Assembly: GCA_023512835.1 (NCBI GenBank) | Contig: CM042092.1 | Location: 41,558,258 to 41,622,257 of the forward strand | Source: Taxillus chinensis | Lineage: Eukaryota > Streptophyta > Magnoliopsida > Santalales > Loranthaceae | Length of the DNA stretch: 64,000 nucleotides | Direction: 5' to 3' | In this document: one piece after another, positions 23,029 through 35,300 of the stretch | How the letters are laid out: every line of letters starts with the position of its first letter | How positions within the stretch are numbered: position 1 is the stretch's first letter | Made by a program: the position numbers and the translations under genes | The notes under the pieces: generated by a model | What the model saw: the letters and a program-made list of their open reading frames with translations, nothing else | What the model was told of the DNA's origin: nothing | The model's database searches: none

Positions 23029-24506
23029 AGAGTATCTATAGATGTTTCATTTTACCCTTGCATATACCCCTGGCAGGGGCAATGTGGTGGCAAATGCCCT
23101 GTGTAGGAAGGGCAAGGCCGAAGTGGCCATAAGGGAGTGGAAACTGATGGAGCAATTAGCTATGTTGCAGCTCCAGCCTAGTACCTCTGAGAGGGGAATA
23201 GTTTTGAATCCTATTATTATAGTGCCTGAGTTGTATCAATGAGTCTGAGAGGGATAATTGGGAGATATTGAGTGTGAGGCACTCTGTGCTCGGATTATAG
23301 ATGGGGAGCTAGCGGGAGAATGGGCTGAGGGTCCTAAGCATGAGTTAACCTTTCAGGGGCATCTGATTGTGGTATCTCCTCTTTGTAGGGATGTGATGAG
23401 GGAGTTCCAACAGTTTAGAGTTGTTGTTCATCCAGGAGGCACCAAGATGTACCATTCTCTACAGAGACATTTTTGGTGGCCTGGGATAAAGAGGGATGTG
23501 GCAAAGTTTGTTTGTGCATGCCTTACCGGCCAACAAGTAAAGGCAGAGCGCCAGCGTCCAGCAGGTATGTTGCAGCCATTAGCTGTGGCAGAGTGAAAAT
23601 GGGACCACATTACGATGGATTTTTTGATAAAACTTCCACCTACCTTAGGGAGGAAGGACATGATTTGGGTGATTGTGGATCGGCTAACAAAATCAGCCCA
23701 TTTCCTAGCTATAAAGGAGTGGGATCCCATTAGGGATTTGAGCCAATTGTATATTAGTGAGATTATGAGGTTGCACAGGGTGCCCTCATCTATTGTATTG
23801 GATAGGGATACGAGGTTTACATTCCACTTTTGGAATGGTTTGCAGGAGGCTTTGGGGACAAAGCTGAACTTGAGTACAACTTTTCATCCTAAGACGGATG
23901 GTCAATCTGAGAGGATGATCTAGACCTTGGAGGATATGTTTTGCATATGTGTGTTGGATTTTGGGGGTTCATGGGCCACTCACCTACCTTTGGTGTAGTT
24001 TGCTTACAACAATAGACATCAGGCGTCCATTGGGATGGCACCATTTGAGGCATTGTATGGGAGGCCTTGTCGGTCTCCATTATGTTAGACTGAGGTGGGC
24101 GAGGCTGCTCTCTAGGGACCATAGCTAGTTCAGGAGGCCACCGAGAAGGTGAAAATGATTCATCAACGTTTATTGATAGCCCAGAGTAGGCTGAAATCAT
24201 ATACGGATTAGAGACGGAGACCTTTGGAGTTTTCAGTGGGTGATCATGTATTCCTCCGTGTGTCCCCGAGGAAAGGACATCGACGGCTTGGGAAGAGTTC
24301 CAACCTATCACCGAGATGTATTGGCCCTTTTGAAATTTTAGACTGGGTTGGTCTTGTGGCGTATCAATTGGCTTTTCCACCATGATTGAGTTGGTGCATA
24401 GTGTGTTTCACATGTCGCAATTATAGAAATATCATCTAGACCCAACTCGTGTGATTGATTAGGGTGATTTGGATCTTGCTGATAATATCTCTATTGTTGA
24501 GGTTCC
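23029..24506 (+). pseudogene. End of RNase H and integrase of element A
   Basis: RNase H ends with AYTPGRGNVVANALCRKGK (about 23058-23113). Integrase follows: a zinc-binding segment with HPGGTKMYHSLQRHFWWPG and CLTGQQ, where the last Cys of the HHCC set has become Gly. Then comes the catalytic core with ITMDF, LDRDTRF and HPKTDGQSER, so all three acidic positions remain. FAYNNRHQASIGMAPFEALY follows. In-frame stops at about 23595, 23922, 23998, 24087, 24114, 24123 and 24209 match Gln (CAG) or Trp (TGG) codons of the family. The frame runs into a solo LTR at 24507 with the words SIVEVP. Confidence 0.85.
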
Positions 24507-27053
24507 TATAAAGACTCGTATTTAGGTAGTGTTGAGAGATAGTCATTCTATGGGAATGCAACTATCTGGACGGTAGTGTAGTCGTTGATGTGAGCATTTT
24601 GACAGTACTTGGGCCCGATTCCGGGTTGGGGCCCCAAGTGGCCCGATTGTGGACCTTTCGGGGTTTATTGGTTCACTTTGCATTTGAGCGATCATTTGAG
24701 TGTGATAGTATCTGAATAGTGTTGTACTCGTCATTTCGAGCGTTTTGACTGTAATTTGACACAATTTGGAGTTCGGGACCTTAGAGGTCAATTATTGTGA
24801 GGTAAATGGTTGACTAGGTCAATTATTGACTGGGTTAGTGGTCAATGATTGGCAGAAATATAAATAGAATGAAAAGTAAGAGCTTTCACTTTATGCTATC
24901 ACGTTTGTGCGTTTGAGAGAGAGAGCTTGGAGGCTTGAAGCCTTGGTGATTTAGGAGGATTTGGGTTCGTGGAGCTTAACGAATCACTCCAAGTAGGTGT
25001 CCTTGAATTTCTTGTCTTGATTCTGTCTTTGGTATGCACGAATTTGTCATGATTTATGGAATTAAGCATGAACCCTAGGTTTTGGGGGAAATCCAATTTT
25101 GGTTTGATCTATTGATTTAGCATAAGATCTGTGGTTAAGAACTGATTTATATCAGTTTTGATATGTGTTTCTGTGATCTGGGGTTGTTTAACTGCATATT
25201 CCATGAGGGTTGAGAAATCAACCATAGAAATCTGGATTTAGATCTACATTCTGGAGATCTGCAATTATGTGCGTATTTCTGTTGTTATTGTGCGATTTAG
25301 AGGCATTTAGGACGCGTTTTGAGGTAAATATTGTAGTCTGTTGCGTAAAACATATGTTTGGGAGCGTCTGGGGGTCGCTGGGTTGATTCCAGACGAAGAA
25401 CAAGCAAAAATGATGATGAACAGTACCCTAGGCGAACTATTGGGTTGAAAGGACGAAGGGTCGAAGATTTTGGGTCGTAGGATCGTAGTGTCGAAGATCC
25501 GTAGTCGTAGGGTCGAAGATCCGTAGATCCATAGTCGTATGGTTGAAGATCCGTAGATCCATAGTCGTAGGGTCGAAGATCCGTAGATCCATAGTTGTAC
25601 GGTTGAAGATCTGTAGATCCGTAGTCGTAGGGTCGAAGATCCGTAGACTCGTAGTCGTAGGGTCGAAGATCCATAGACTCGTAGTCGTAGGGTCGAAGAT
25701 CCGTAGTCAAAGGTCGAAGGTCGAAGCTCGCAAGTCGCAGCTTCGAGTCTTCGAGGCTGCATTTCCGCAGCTACGAGTCGTAGTCCTGAAGCTAGGAGTC
25801 AGGTAGTTCTACAGCTTCGAGCCAGTGCAACTACACTGGACTGGACCATTTACATTGAAAACCATTATGCTTAAGTATTTAAGTTACAATGTAAATAACG
25901 AAATACCCCCCATTTGGATTCAAAGAAAAATACTAGAAAATTAAATTCTCACTCCTTCAAAAAGTGAAAATTGGGATTTAGTGTAAGATCTCGGAAAATC
26001 CAATTTTTCGTAGAGGTGAATTTTTTGAAAAATCCAGTTTTTTCGTAGATATCTCAGAAAAATCCCCAAAAATCAGATTATCTTAGTTATGATATGGGGA
26101 CACAATGCCAGGACTTTTTATTTCAAGAAAACAACTCCTATTGGTATCTCCTTCCTTGGTCAAGGAATGATGATTGATTTGTGAAGACTGGCTTCAGTTA
26201 TAAAGGGAGTATGGTGAACCTTAATGTCATATTGGTGTTGGTATGTTGGCTTGAGGAATTGGGGCTTGGGCTCTATGACTTGTTGGGTTCTCACCGTGAA
26301 ACATAGATGATGCTATATGGTTGACGGGCCAAGCATATGCGCCAATGGCAGGCCTGTATGGCACTGTGTCCGGGCATATAGCGCTGTGGTAGGGCTGAGA
26401 GCCCTGAGCTGAGATCCCGTTGAAGATTGTGTTGAGCCGTTGAGCTCGTAGAGCTTGGGCTGAGTGCCCTAAGCTAGGATCCCATGGACGATCGTGGACA
26501 AGCTGTCCTGTGTGGACAGGCTAGGTCCTGATATTTGTTTGCAGGCTGTGTCCTGATGATTGTGCACACTACACAGTGCACGAATACACAAAGCATGTAG
26601 TATAGACTTGTATGTTTGCATGATGTGGAGTATTGGGGTCACCTACTAAGCTTGTCGCTCACCCCTACTTGTTGTTTACCTTTTTCAAGTGTGACCCGAG
26701 ACTAGTGGAGGACTTTCTTCCAGCAGGACGTGCCCACTACTTTGATGTATGATACAGTATCATATTCTGTATTGTTTTGTGTGATATCCCGGACATGGGT
26801 CCGTGGACAGTTGTATTTGCATACTATTTGTGATGTGATGTCTGTATGACTGTTTGACTTATTATATGCATGATGATATATGGGAAAGTACAGGATTACC
26901 CTTGATGTATGACTATACAGGGTTGCATGATTGAGACAACACCCGTGGTGTAGTCTCTATTGGTGCTAGTCACCAACCCCTTGACCTTCCGGGTGCGGGC
27001 AAGGGGAAGTTATGTTCCTGGTTCCGGGTTCCCTAGAATTTGGGGGCGTGATA
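24507..27053 (+). mobile_element. Solo Ty3 LTR (TGTAAAGACTCG family), copy A
   Basis: A 2547-bp LTR flanked by a perfect GTTCC duplication (24502-24506 and 27054-27058), same family as 38172-40598. It starts TATAAAGACTCG (TGTAAAGACTCG in the sister) and ends GGGGGCGTGATA. Inside are a TATA box (aatataaatag, about 24857), a GA tract (24914-24927), the leader motif ccaagtaggtgtcc (about 24989), a minisatellite (25440-25720) and gtgtgacccgagactagtggagg-type U5 sequence (about 26690). It splits integrase from its chromodomain. Confidence 0.9.
25440..25720 (+). repeat. Minisatellite of gatccgtagatccatagtcg units in LTR copy A
   Basis: Units of about 30 bp made of gtcgtagggtcgaagatccg and close variants, seven to nine copies. 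The long open frames on the minus strand here (Leu-Arg-Pro-Tyr-Asp repeats) are a by-product of the tandem array and not a gene. Confidence 0.85.
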
Positions 27054-27058
27054 GTTCC

Positions 27059-27205
27059 TGTTTGGGTATTGGACAGGCAGGAGAAGCTTTTGTGAGGCAA
27101 AGCTATCCCTTTGGTTTGTGTCTTGTGGAGACACCATGACATGGAGGAGGACACATGGGAACGCGAGGCGTAAATGCGGGAGCATTACCCATTCGAGGAC
27201 TAACA
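27059..27205 (+). pseudogene. Chromodomain at the C-terminus of element A integrase
   Basis: Directly after the solo LTR and its GTTCC copy the frame reads VWVLDRQEKLL, a stop, then GKAIPLVCVLWRHHDMEED and TWERE, then MREHYPFED. This is the chromodomain that steers chromovirus integrase to heterochromatin. The aromatic and acidic positions WRHHDMEEDTWE are recognisable. A frameshift is needed between TWERE and MREHYP. Confidence 0.75.
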
Positions 27206-27419
27206 ATCCTGAAGGAGGGAGGTGGCGAGAGCCTTATATAGTATGTATACTTATTGTGTTTACCATTTTATTATTCTATATGCTTCTATTGAACATATGT
27301 GATATGTTTTATGTGATATGGTGTGTCGTGCCATGGTATTATGTGATATGTTGACTTTGTGTTGTTGTTTGGCCCCTGTGTTTCTTTTCGGGGACGAAAA
27401 GTCTTTAAGGGTGAGAGGA
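27206..27419 (+). other. 3' untranslated internal tail, stem-loop and polypurine tract of element A
   Basis: AT-rich tail, then the stem-loop CTTTTCG-GGGA-CGAAAAG (27384-27401) and the purine tract aagggtgagagga (27407-27419) next to the LTR start TGTAAGGACC. Confidence 0.8.
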
Positions 27420-28888
27420 TGTAAGGACCTGTGTTTGAGGTTCTAGGAGATAGCCATATGATGGAATGCATATCAAGGGATAAATATATCTAAATAGGAA
27501 TGTGCTCGTCCAACGGAGCGTTTTAACTATAATTAGGCTCGATTTGGAGTCCAATTGAAGTTTGGGCCTTGTGAGGGTAGTTTGGATATTTTAAGAAATA
27601 AAATGAAGTATAAGTAGAGAAAATAGGGGAGGGACCTTCAGTTTTTTGTTGTTGTGTGTGCGTGTACATGAAGAGAGAGAAAAAGAGAGAACGTTTAAGG
27701 AGGAACCAAGAGCTTGCAATGGGGATTGGACAATCTGGACTCAAATCACCTAAATTCGATGTAGTGATTCATTCTTTTCACTCTTATATCATTGATTATG
27801 CTTGCTAGACATGGGAATTGACCCCAAATTTGTGGAATTTGGATGGAAACCCTAGGGAAAACCAACTTTTGGGTTGAATCTGGTGATTATGGTGCATAAT
27901 AGGTGATTAAAACCTAATATGTAGTATTTGGTATGAGTTTTATGAGGTTATAGAGGGTTTGGGGGTTATTGGATTGAATTCAGGCGAGAAATAGGCTAAA
28001 AACGACGATAAACAGTAACATTGGGGGAATTGTGTGGTCGGGGACTCGAGGAGTCAAGATAAATGAACAGTAACCTTAGCGGATATGTGAGGTTGAGGAC
28101 TCAATCCGGATTAGTGGTAGCTTATTCCGTGTTAGTGGTCATTCGGATCCTTATTCCGTGTTAGTGATCACTCAGATCTTTATTCCGTGTTAGTGATCAC
28201 TTGGATGCCTTATTCCGTATCATGGAGCTTAGTTCGGATGATTAGGAGTCTCGAATGCCTTATTCCGCGCGAATAGAGACATGGATGTCTTATTTCGTGC
28301 TAGTGGAGGCTCGAATCCTTTAATCTGAATCATTAGTCATCCAAATTTGACCAGGATATTCCGGATTTGACCAAGATGTTCCGGATTAGTGAAATTCCGA
28401 ATTAATAGTGTTTTGAGTTAATGATATTCTAGCTTAATGATGTTCTGGATTTCTGACGTTTTGGATATGTTTCGGATTTAGGCTGTTCCGGGTTTGTGCT
28501 GTTTTGGATTAAAAACCGGAGGGAGTGTTGTGGGCTTGCGAGGTTATCTTGATAAGCCTGGGAAGTTACAGTTGAGGACTTGGGAGGCGAGGTTTATTCA
28601 AAGCTTAAGATACAGCACTGTACCTGAGAAGTAAGGCAGGGCCTGAGGTAATACTGTACCTGAGAGGTAAGGCAGGGCCTGAGGTAAACGGAAATAGTAC
28701 CTAAGAGGAAATGCTAAGCATGGGAGGCAATGTTTGGATTACCTGGGAGGCTTTTTTTGTATTTTAACGTGTGTATATGATTGAGGTGGTCATGTATCTA
28801 TAGCATTATATGAACACATGCCAACACTAGTTTATGAGTTTGGATGGGTCGGGTAGACATGATCCCTACTGAGCTGTGGTTGCTCACC
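27420..28888 (+). repeat. 3' LTR of element A (interrupted)
   Basis: Starts TGTAAGGACCTG after the polypurine tract. It contains a TATA-like region near 27605, a GA tract (about 27673-27690), words such as ttattccgtgttagtg (about 28120-28320) and the cctgagaggtaa repeats shared with 11340-11600. It breaks at 28888 in the gttgctcacc block, where a minus-strand LTR begins. The missing end (equivalent to about 13310-13644) was not found to the right. Confidence 0.75.
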
Positions 28889-30503
28889 TGTCATGCCCCC
28901 AAATTCCGGAAACCACGGAATTGGGAACGCGACGCCCCTCACGCCCACTCCAGGGGTCGAGGGGTTAGAGAATATACCTATACAATACTACAACGGGGGT
29001 AGCGTTGTACTTACCAATGACCCAAACATAACATGCAGTCAACCAATAATTAAACCAGTGCAATCAATATTACTGAACTCAGTCAACACCCATAAACATG
29101 AAGTAACAAGGTCCGGCTATCCAGGTTAATACAACTGTCACGGACCCGAGTCCAGAAAGGAAATAAGTAAAATAATAAAGTCTACGGAATATCCTACATA
29201 AAGAGGTCCCACCCAGCTCCGTTGTGGCTTCAACAGCTACTCCCTACAACCTGTAGGAAAATAAAAATAAAGTAGGGTGAGCACGAGTACCCAGTAGGTA
29301 ATTCCCCAACTCCACTATCCTTTTACACACATTCTTAGGACTATATGATTAGTCAATGCATGTGCCAGTGTAGTATCACATTCCAACACAAACAAATTCC
29401 ATCCAATTACAAATAAGTCACATCAGGTTTCGAATCAGTAAAGGCTTACGCCGGCAAATCAATCACCCATGGAAATTCCCGCCACCAACTCTAGGAATTT
29501 CAGCTGCTACTAATCTGCCATATATGGGACCCATGGTGTTCCTAACGTCAACCCACCACATATGGGACCTGAGTTAACCAGCCACATAGGAGACCCATGG
29601 CCCCTTGCCAGCCCTATGTGGGACCCACGATTAACTCACCAATTCATCGCGAAATCCACACACAAAATTAATCAACCAAAATATCTCAACAGTCAGAAAT
29701 TCCATACAACACCATTACAGAATATTTATTTTACCAGTTAAACAATATCCACAAGTAGTACACACATACATAATTTCATCTATTCGTAATAATTATTATT
29801 ATCATTATTCCTATTACTATTAATATGTTTTTTTATTTATTGTTTACTTATTATTGCAGGCCCAAGGAGGCGTGGGCCGGTCCCTTTGGACCGGCCCACC
29901 AAGCAAGCCACGGCTGGGGAGGGTTTGCACCCCGCGGAACGAAGCCGCGTCCCCCCCCCCCCCCCCTTCCTTGTCAACTCCACCCGTGCGCAGACAAACC
30001 CCCCTCCCGGCAGCCGTGCAGACCACCATCTCTGATACCCCCTCGCTACTACTCGGCGCGCGCGCGGCGCGCAAGGTGCGCAAGAGATGCCACCGGGCGG
30101 CACGGTCACCGCCGCCCTTCTCTTCCATCGTCCCCACGCGACGCACCCGATCGACGACCACGTCACCCAAAACCGGCACCCTCAACGCCGCTCCTTCCCT
30201 GCACGGCCGAGACGTGTCGCCGCCCGAATTCGCCACCCAAGACCGGCGCCCCCAGCGCCGCTCCTCCACCCCGCACGATCGTCACACCGTCGGTGTCGCA
30301 CAAACACGAGATGAGAACTGGTACCCCAAAGAAAAGAAAACAAAAAGAAACTATACCCACATACTCATCCACATACATATAGAAGAAAATTTAACATAAA
30401 CTAATTCCACAAATCTGCGTTTCATATATTAGCATAACTGATAATCAGGAAACACCTACCTGATTCAAACTCGGGAGATCAAGAACACGATGGCTTCAAC
30501 ACT

Positions 30504-30552
<49 letters not shown>

Positions 30553-30910
30553 AAATTCTGTGCACGCGCAACGAATGTAGGGTTTTTACCCTAACTCCTC
30601 CTTTTATATTACCAATTATAATATAAATTGTAATAATAATAATAATAACAATTATAACAATTATAATCCATTATAATAATTAATAATAACGTTATGATTA
30701 ATATTTAAAATCTCAACATTAACATATTTATAGTAACAATAATAATTTCAAATGTAAACAATTCTAATTAAATAATAATATTAATAATATTAACATCATA
30801 ATAATTGTAAACCCAAAATATTAAAATAATTATAATAATAATAACGCATATCAGTAAACCCGAATATTAAAATAATAATGACTCAACGCTCAACGTGGAG
30901 GCGAGAAAGA
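28889..30910 (-). mobile_element. Minus-strand Ty3 LTR (same family as 62411)
   Basis: On + it starts tgtcatgcccccaaattccgg, the reverse of an LTR end. It matches 62411-64000 in reverse: the tatgggacc-type repeats (29515-29640 versus 63830-63945), a GC-rich segment (29870-30310), the cacctacctgatt leader motif (30452-30465), a CT tract (30505-30547), a TATA-like tatat (about 30604), then ATT-rich sequence. The LTR start itself (TGTAAAGACC) is absent on the right, so that end is truncated and the boundary is approximate. The 5-mer TCACC precedes it, but I found no matching partner. Confidence 0.7.
30505..30547 (+). repeat. CT microsatellite
   Basis: An uninterrupted run of about 21 ct units in the leader part of the minus-strand LTR (a GA tract on the sense strand). 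Confidence 0.9.
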
Positions 30911-32302
30911 TGACGTGGATGAAGCGAATTTGAGTTGTTTTTTGTTTTTTTATTTGCTTTTATTTATTTTTCAACCGATCAATGGTTAACACATGGCCTG
31001 GAGATGGGCGGGAAAAGAAATAGAGAAATAAAAATTAATTTATTTTGGAATTTTTAACTAATGTTTTTTGGTTTTTAGGATCGATAGGACAATCCGGATT
31101 TCAAAAAATATAAAAAAATTATCTTTGGACTCGAGGCGTCATGACGAGCGACTCCGTTTTAATTTTATTTGAAAACAATTTCGTTTTTATGGCGAGCCTG
31201 TACTGAGTGTTCCGAGACTATTTATTCGAAAAACCGAATTTTATTTTTTTATTTTACTTAAAATACTCCAAAAGTAAATATATACAATATATATGTCAAA
31301 ATTCTCAAAACGATGAGTAGGATGAGAATATGAGGTTTGTGACCTAATCCGAAGTGCCGTTTGAAAGGTCAATTATCGTTTTAACCACCGCCAGTAGTCT
31401 GAATGCTGTTTTGACCATAACTTCTTTTTTTAACCTCGGAATTGAGCATGGTCGAAAGCATTTATCCTCAAATTTGATTCTCTATCACCTGGGATTAGTT
31501 CTTATGCATTTGAAGACCTTTCTAAATAAATCCTTAAAATTGGACAGTTTGAGCTCAGCGGTCATAACTCTTTTGTCCTACAAAATTCACTAAGCAGGAA
31601 TAATATTACAAAAAATCAAATTTGATAAAACATGTTCAACCCGGACAAAATAGAATCCAATGTACTTCTGTGTAGTTAAGATTAAGAGGATTGCAAATGT
31701 TTAATCATCATTTTGTGTAGTACTTCAAAATGAAGTCCGCCAGAGAAGATTGCACGAAGAGGTCCAATCCCCAATTATTGATGCTAATTAAAGTGTTTCC
31801 ACAATTATGATCCAAAATTTGAGAATTTCAGGCTGTCGTGTAGATGTTCAACATGCTCTAGCATGTTGAAAGATCCACAAGGGAAAATTAGTGCCCCACC
31901 GTGAAAGGTTAAGTGTTTTTTTCCTTCTTCTATTTGTATTTCTTTACTCCATCCCCAATTCCCCATTGGTCACCCATGGAAAAAGTGTTCCGGCTCCAAC
32001 CTTTACCGACATATCCCATGCAGTTCCTTGTTCAGTTGGTGTGTATACATAATCGAGAAACCATTTTGTCCTTCATTCTCCTCTCATGATCCATGTACTA
32101 GTGTTCTTATGATATTATTTACTCTAGAGGAAAAAAAACTATTGTTATTGAGCAGGGGAAGGGAAAGCGGTTCCAATGGGGATAAAACATTTGAATCAGA
32201 ACTCCAAACCACACACGCAGCATAACTTGGAGGCAATTGGTGAAAGTTTCGTGGAAAAGGGAAAAAATCTTTGTTTCAAAAGAAGAAATGGCAATAACAA
32301 AT
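30911..32302. other. Intergenic low-copy sequence 3' of the LPP gene
   Basis: No gene or recognisable repeat was seen. It includes a short perfect inverted repeat, ttcaacatgct-ct-agcatgttgaa (31847-31870). The last 200 bases or so presumably hold the 3' UTR of the minus-strand gene that stops at 32303; I cannot place its poly(A) site. Confidence 0.4.
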
Positions 32303-35300
32303 TTATCTTTTCTCTGTAAGCCAATAACAAATTACATACATAAGGAAACCGACACAAAATCCAGCAGCCAACAAAACCACAAAAACTCGAACCCAAAAAG
32401 AGGCAATGAAAGCGTCCAACATGACTGCCTTCCATGACCAAATCCACAAAACAGAGAAAATGGTTCCGAGGGCAGCACCCACAACTACTTGACTTACTGT
32501 ATGTAGTTTCTGTGAAACCCGAAGCCATGTCTGCAACGAAATTGGGGAAAATAGAGCCATAAGAAACCTCAAATTTCAATGCCTTTGACAAGTTACACAC
32601 AACAAACGGACTATGCATGGGTTACACAATGAATCTATATGATACAACACTCGAAATCAAGTCTTAATTTGAATTATTTTGTCAAACTTTGCAATTGGAA
32701 CATAATTTTCAAAAGTTCCAATCAGCTCAGTTATGGATGGGAGGCTATAGCAAAGCCAAGGAGAATTTCCTGAAGAATAGTCAATTCAGACATTAAACTT
32801 CTCAAAAGGTAATGGATCCCATATTAAGGAAACAATCAGACAACCTCAATAGTAAATTAATAAATTCTAAAGGCAGCACTGAAATTACGACTATCAAGCA
32901 AATTTTAATCATTTTGGTTATCCATCAACTTAAACTATTGCAATGGCAAGTAAAGTTGATGTTAATCTACAAGTGAAAAACAATAAATAAATAAAAAGAT
33001 AACTAGTTCATAAACATTGCTGCTCTCTAATCCGTCAACAACATCATACCAGAGAACGCTTCATCTCTGATGTGGGATTTTGGATGAGGAGCAAACTGGA
33101 ATGATCATTTAACTCCAGAAGAAGACTATTTGTAGATCCCTCATTTTATCCCTCTCCAAAGTGGTCCTCCTCAGAAAGGGTCCAATTGTCTAATGTTTTC
33201 TATGAAAAGGTCCAAGTTTGAAATTTGGTTGGCCTTAAAAGGAAGGGCAGCTACCAAGGAAAGTGCATCAAAATGCTACTTCCTAAACAAGATATCTTTG
33301 TTCTGTACCTACTCTGCAGTTTTGAGGAACAACCAGTGTCACAATTTACATCTCCCGGTGCGTTTCGGCGTAATTCAACAGTAGGACTAGATAGGCATGG
33401 GTGAACCTGGAAACTCTTCACAGCTTGTTGCCCTTTGCGTTTCTATTTTCCATTTGGGGCCTGTTGTAACATGTTCATTATATATGTACTCGAGGTTTTT
33501 CCCCACTAAGTTCCTTTGTCAATGTTATTGACAAATCATATATGTAACATGTTCCTCCATGGTGTTCACCATTCTTACTTGGGAGTGCATAATTTTTAAT
33601 GACTTTCTGTGAACAGAAAAAAAAAACAAACAAAACAACTTGTTTGCAGAACTAGGATTGAATTTTTGGTTGTTTATAGACTGTTTTGGAACATACTTAG
33701 GAACAAAATTAACTATTACTGAAATTCAAATACAGCTTTTTCATGGTGATGACCTTCAGTAGAAACGCGAGAAAACTGGCTTTCACCATAATGGACAACA
33801 AGAAGTGTAAAAGACATCCCAGCTTTCTACAACTCTGAAATTCAGAGAATTTGGTCAAATGAAGAGCAGCAATTTTATTTTATTTTATTTTACAGTCAGA
33901 GCTAAATTTATAAGCTTGTGGGTCTTAACTCGCATTTCTGACTTCTTTTTTTTTTACAAACTGCAAAAGCCTTAAACATCCTATCGGTTTAGAAAACAAC
34001 AAATTTAAACATAAATATATATACAGGAATGTTGAATTGCTGTGTATTGAATTAGCAGGAATTAATATACAGTACATGATACTTACAAAATATGAACCTA
34101 ATGCAAGAATGAGCCCACTGATGATGACCGATAGCCCATTCAATCCTAGCCATTCCACAACTGCAATTTTCCCACAGAAACATCATATCTACATAAATTT
34201 ATATAACCACAGGTTTAAAAATTCAGAAGGAAAATTAAACATCTCCAATAAATAAACTCACACTGCACACTATGCAAAGTAACAGAAAAAGGCAGAACAG
34301 AACAGAGATAATAGAGGAACTTCATGGTGCATCTCTGTGACGCACACTCGCACTGTTATGTCATTATTTCCTTGTCCTTTACAAATAATTCATGGAACCA
34401 AGATTGTCCGTTTTATGAAGACATGTTACTGTAGTTTGGAAGTGAAGACAAAAAGACGAAGTGGAAGAAAATTACTTAGTGTAATGGCAAACACAATGGT
34501 GAAGAAGATGGATTGGGCATGTGATGACGGCATCCCAGGGCCAGACCTCCGAGTGGTGAGAGGGCGGTCTTGGTTTACTATTTGTTTAAGTAGCGCTGAA
34601 AGCCCTGAATTTACAGCAGATCCCATGGCAGTCCATAGTACTTCAGCATCATGCCTCCAAAGGATCACAGCAAAGAAAAGTGCAGCCACAAGCCACTTGC
34701 TCTGTGTAAGGCTCATATCAACACAGGAAGTAGAAGCGCTAGTTAATTTTATGCTACAACATTATAGGCCGCATTAGGTAAACTCTAATTATTTTTTAAA
34801 ACAGGACTATTTTTAAAAACTGTGAGCACAGGTAAATTTTTAAACACTCATAAATAAAAAATTTTCTATAAGTAAATGAATTTTATTAAAAAAAACCAAG
34901 TACAGAAGAAGTGCACCAGGAGAGAGAATAACCCAACTCAAAAGAAATAAACAGAAATAACATCAAAAAGACAAGAGAGACAAAAATGCCAAGACACAGC
35001 CAAACAATCCCAATGACACTTGAGAAAACAAAACTTAAGCTCACCCAAGCTGCACTCACAATCCTAAAAAAGACGAGCATTCTGCTCCCGCCAAAGGCAC
35101 CAAACAATGCAGTGAGGAATAGCCCACCAAACCTCAGACATTCTGCCCAGTCGCCCTCGCCAAGAGGAGAAAAGCCCATGAACACTAGAAGGCATCACCC
35201 ACAACAAGCCAAAAAGCCCCAAGACAAAGCCCCAAAGAAGACGAGAAACTGGACAACGAAGGAGAAGGTGGTCCACGGACTCCTCAGCTGCCTTACACAT

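Larger units (their letters stand above)
11314..28888 (+). mobile_element. Ty3 Tekay-like element A (base layer of the left nest)
   Basis: Order: partial 5' LTR (11314-13644 with a nested solo LTR), perfect iMet primer site, gag, protease, reverse transcriptase and RNase H, integrase, chromodomain, polypurine tract, 3' LTR. The 5' LTR lacks the part equivalent to 27420-28570, which I infer lies left of the window beyond Copia element 1. At least five later insertions interrupt it. All genes carry stops and frameshifts. Confidence 0.8.

Noticed and set aside
25297..25762. Two long minus-strand frames encoding Leu-Arg-Pro-Tyr-Asp-type repeats
   Set aside because: They are translations of the minisatellite in a solo LTR, not genes.
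29825..30399. Overlapping open frames of 141-185 codons on both strands in a GC-rich block
   Set aside because: They lie inside an LTR, exist on both strands because stops are rare in GC-rich DNA, and the products are not conserved in the homologous LTR at 62997-63395.
31847..31870. Perfect 11-bp inverted repeat with 2-bp centre
   Set aside because: Short, isolated, and not near a gene end or repeat that would give it meaning; may be chance.
32237..32618. Frames overlapping LPP exon 4 on both strands
   Set aside because: Shadows of the real exon, whose frame is fixed by splice sites and the PAP2 motifs.
34886..35185. 99-codon minus-strand frame rich in Phe/Leu/Val, membrane-like
   Set aside because: It is a shifted-frame reading of the LINE tail in intron 1.
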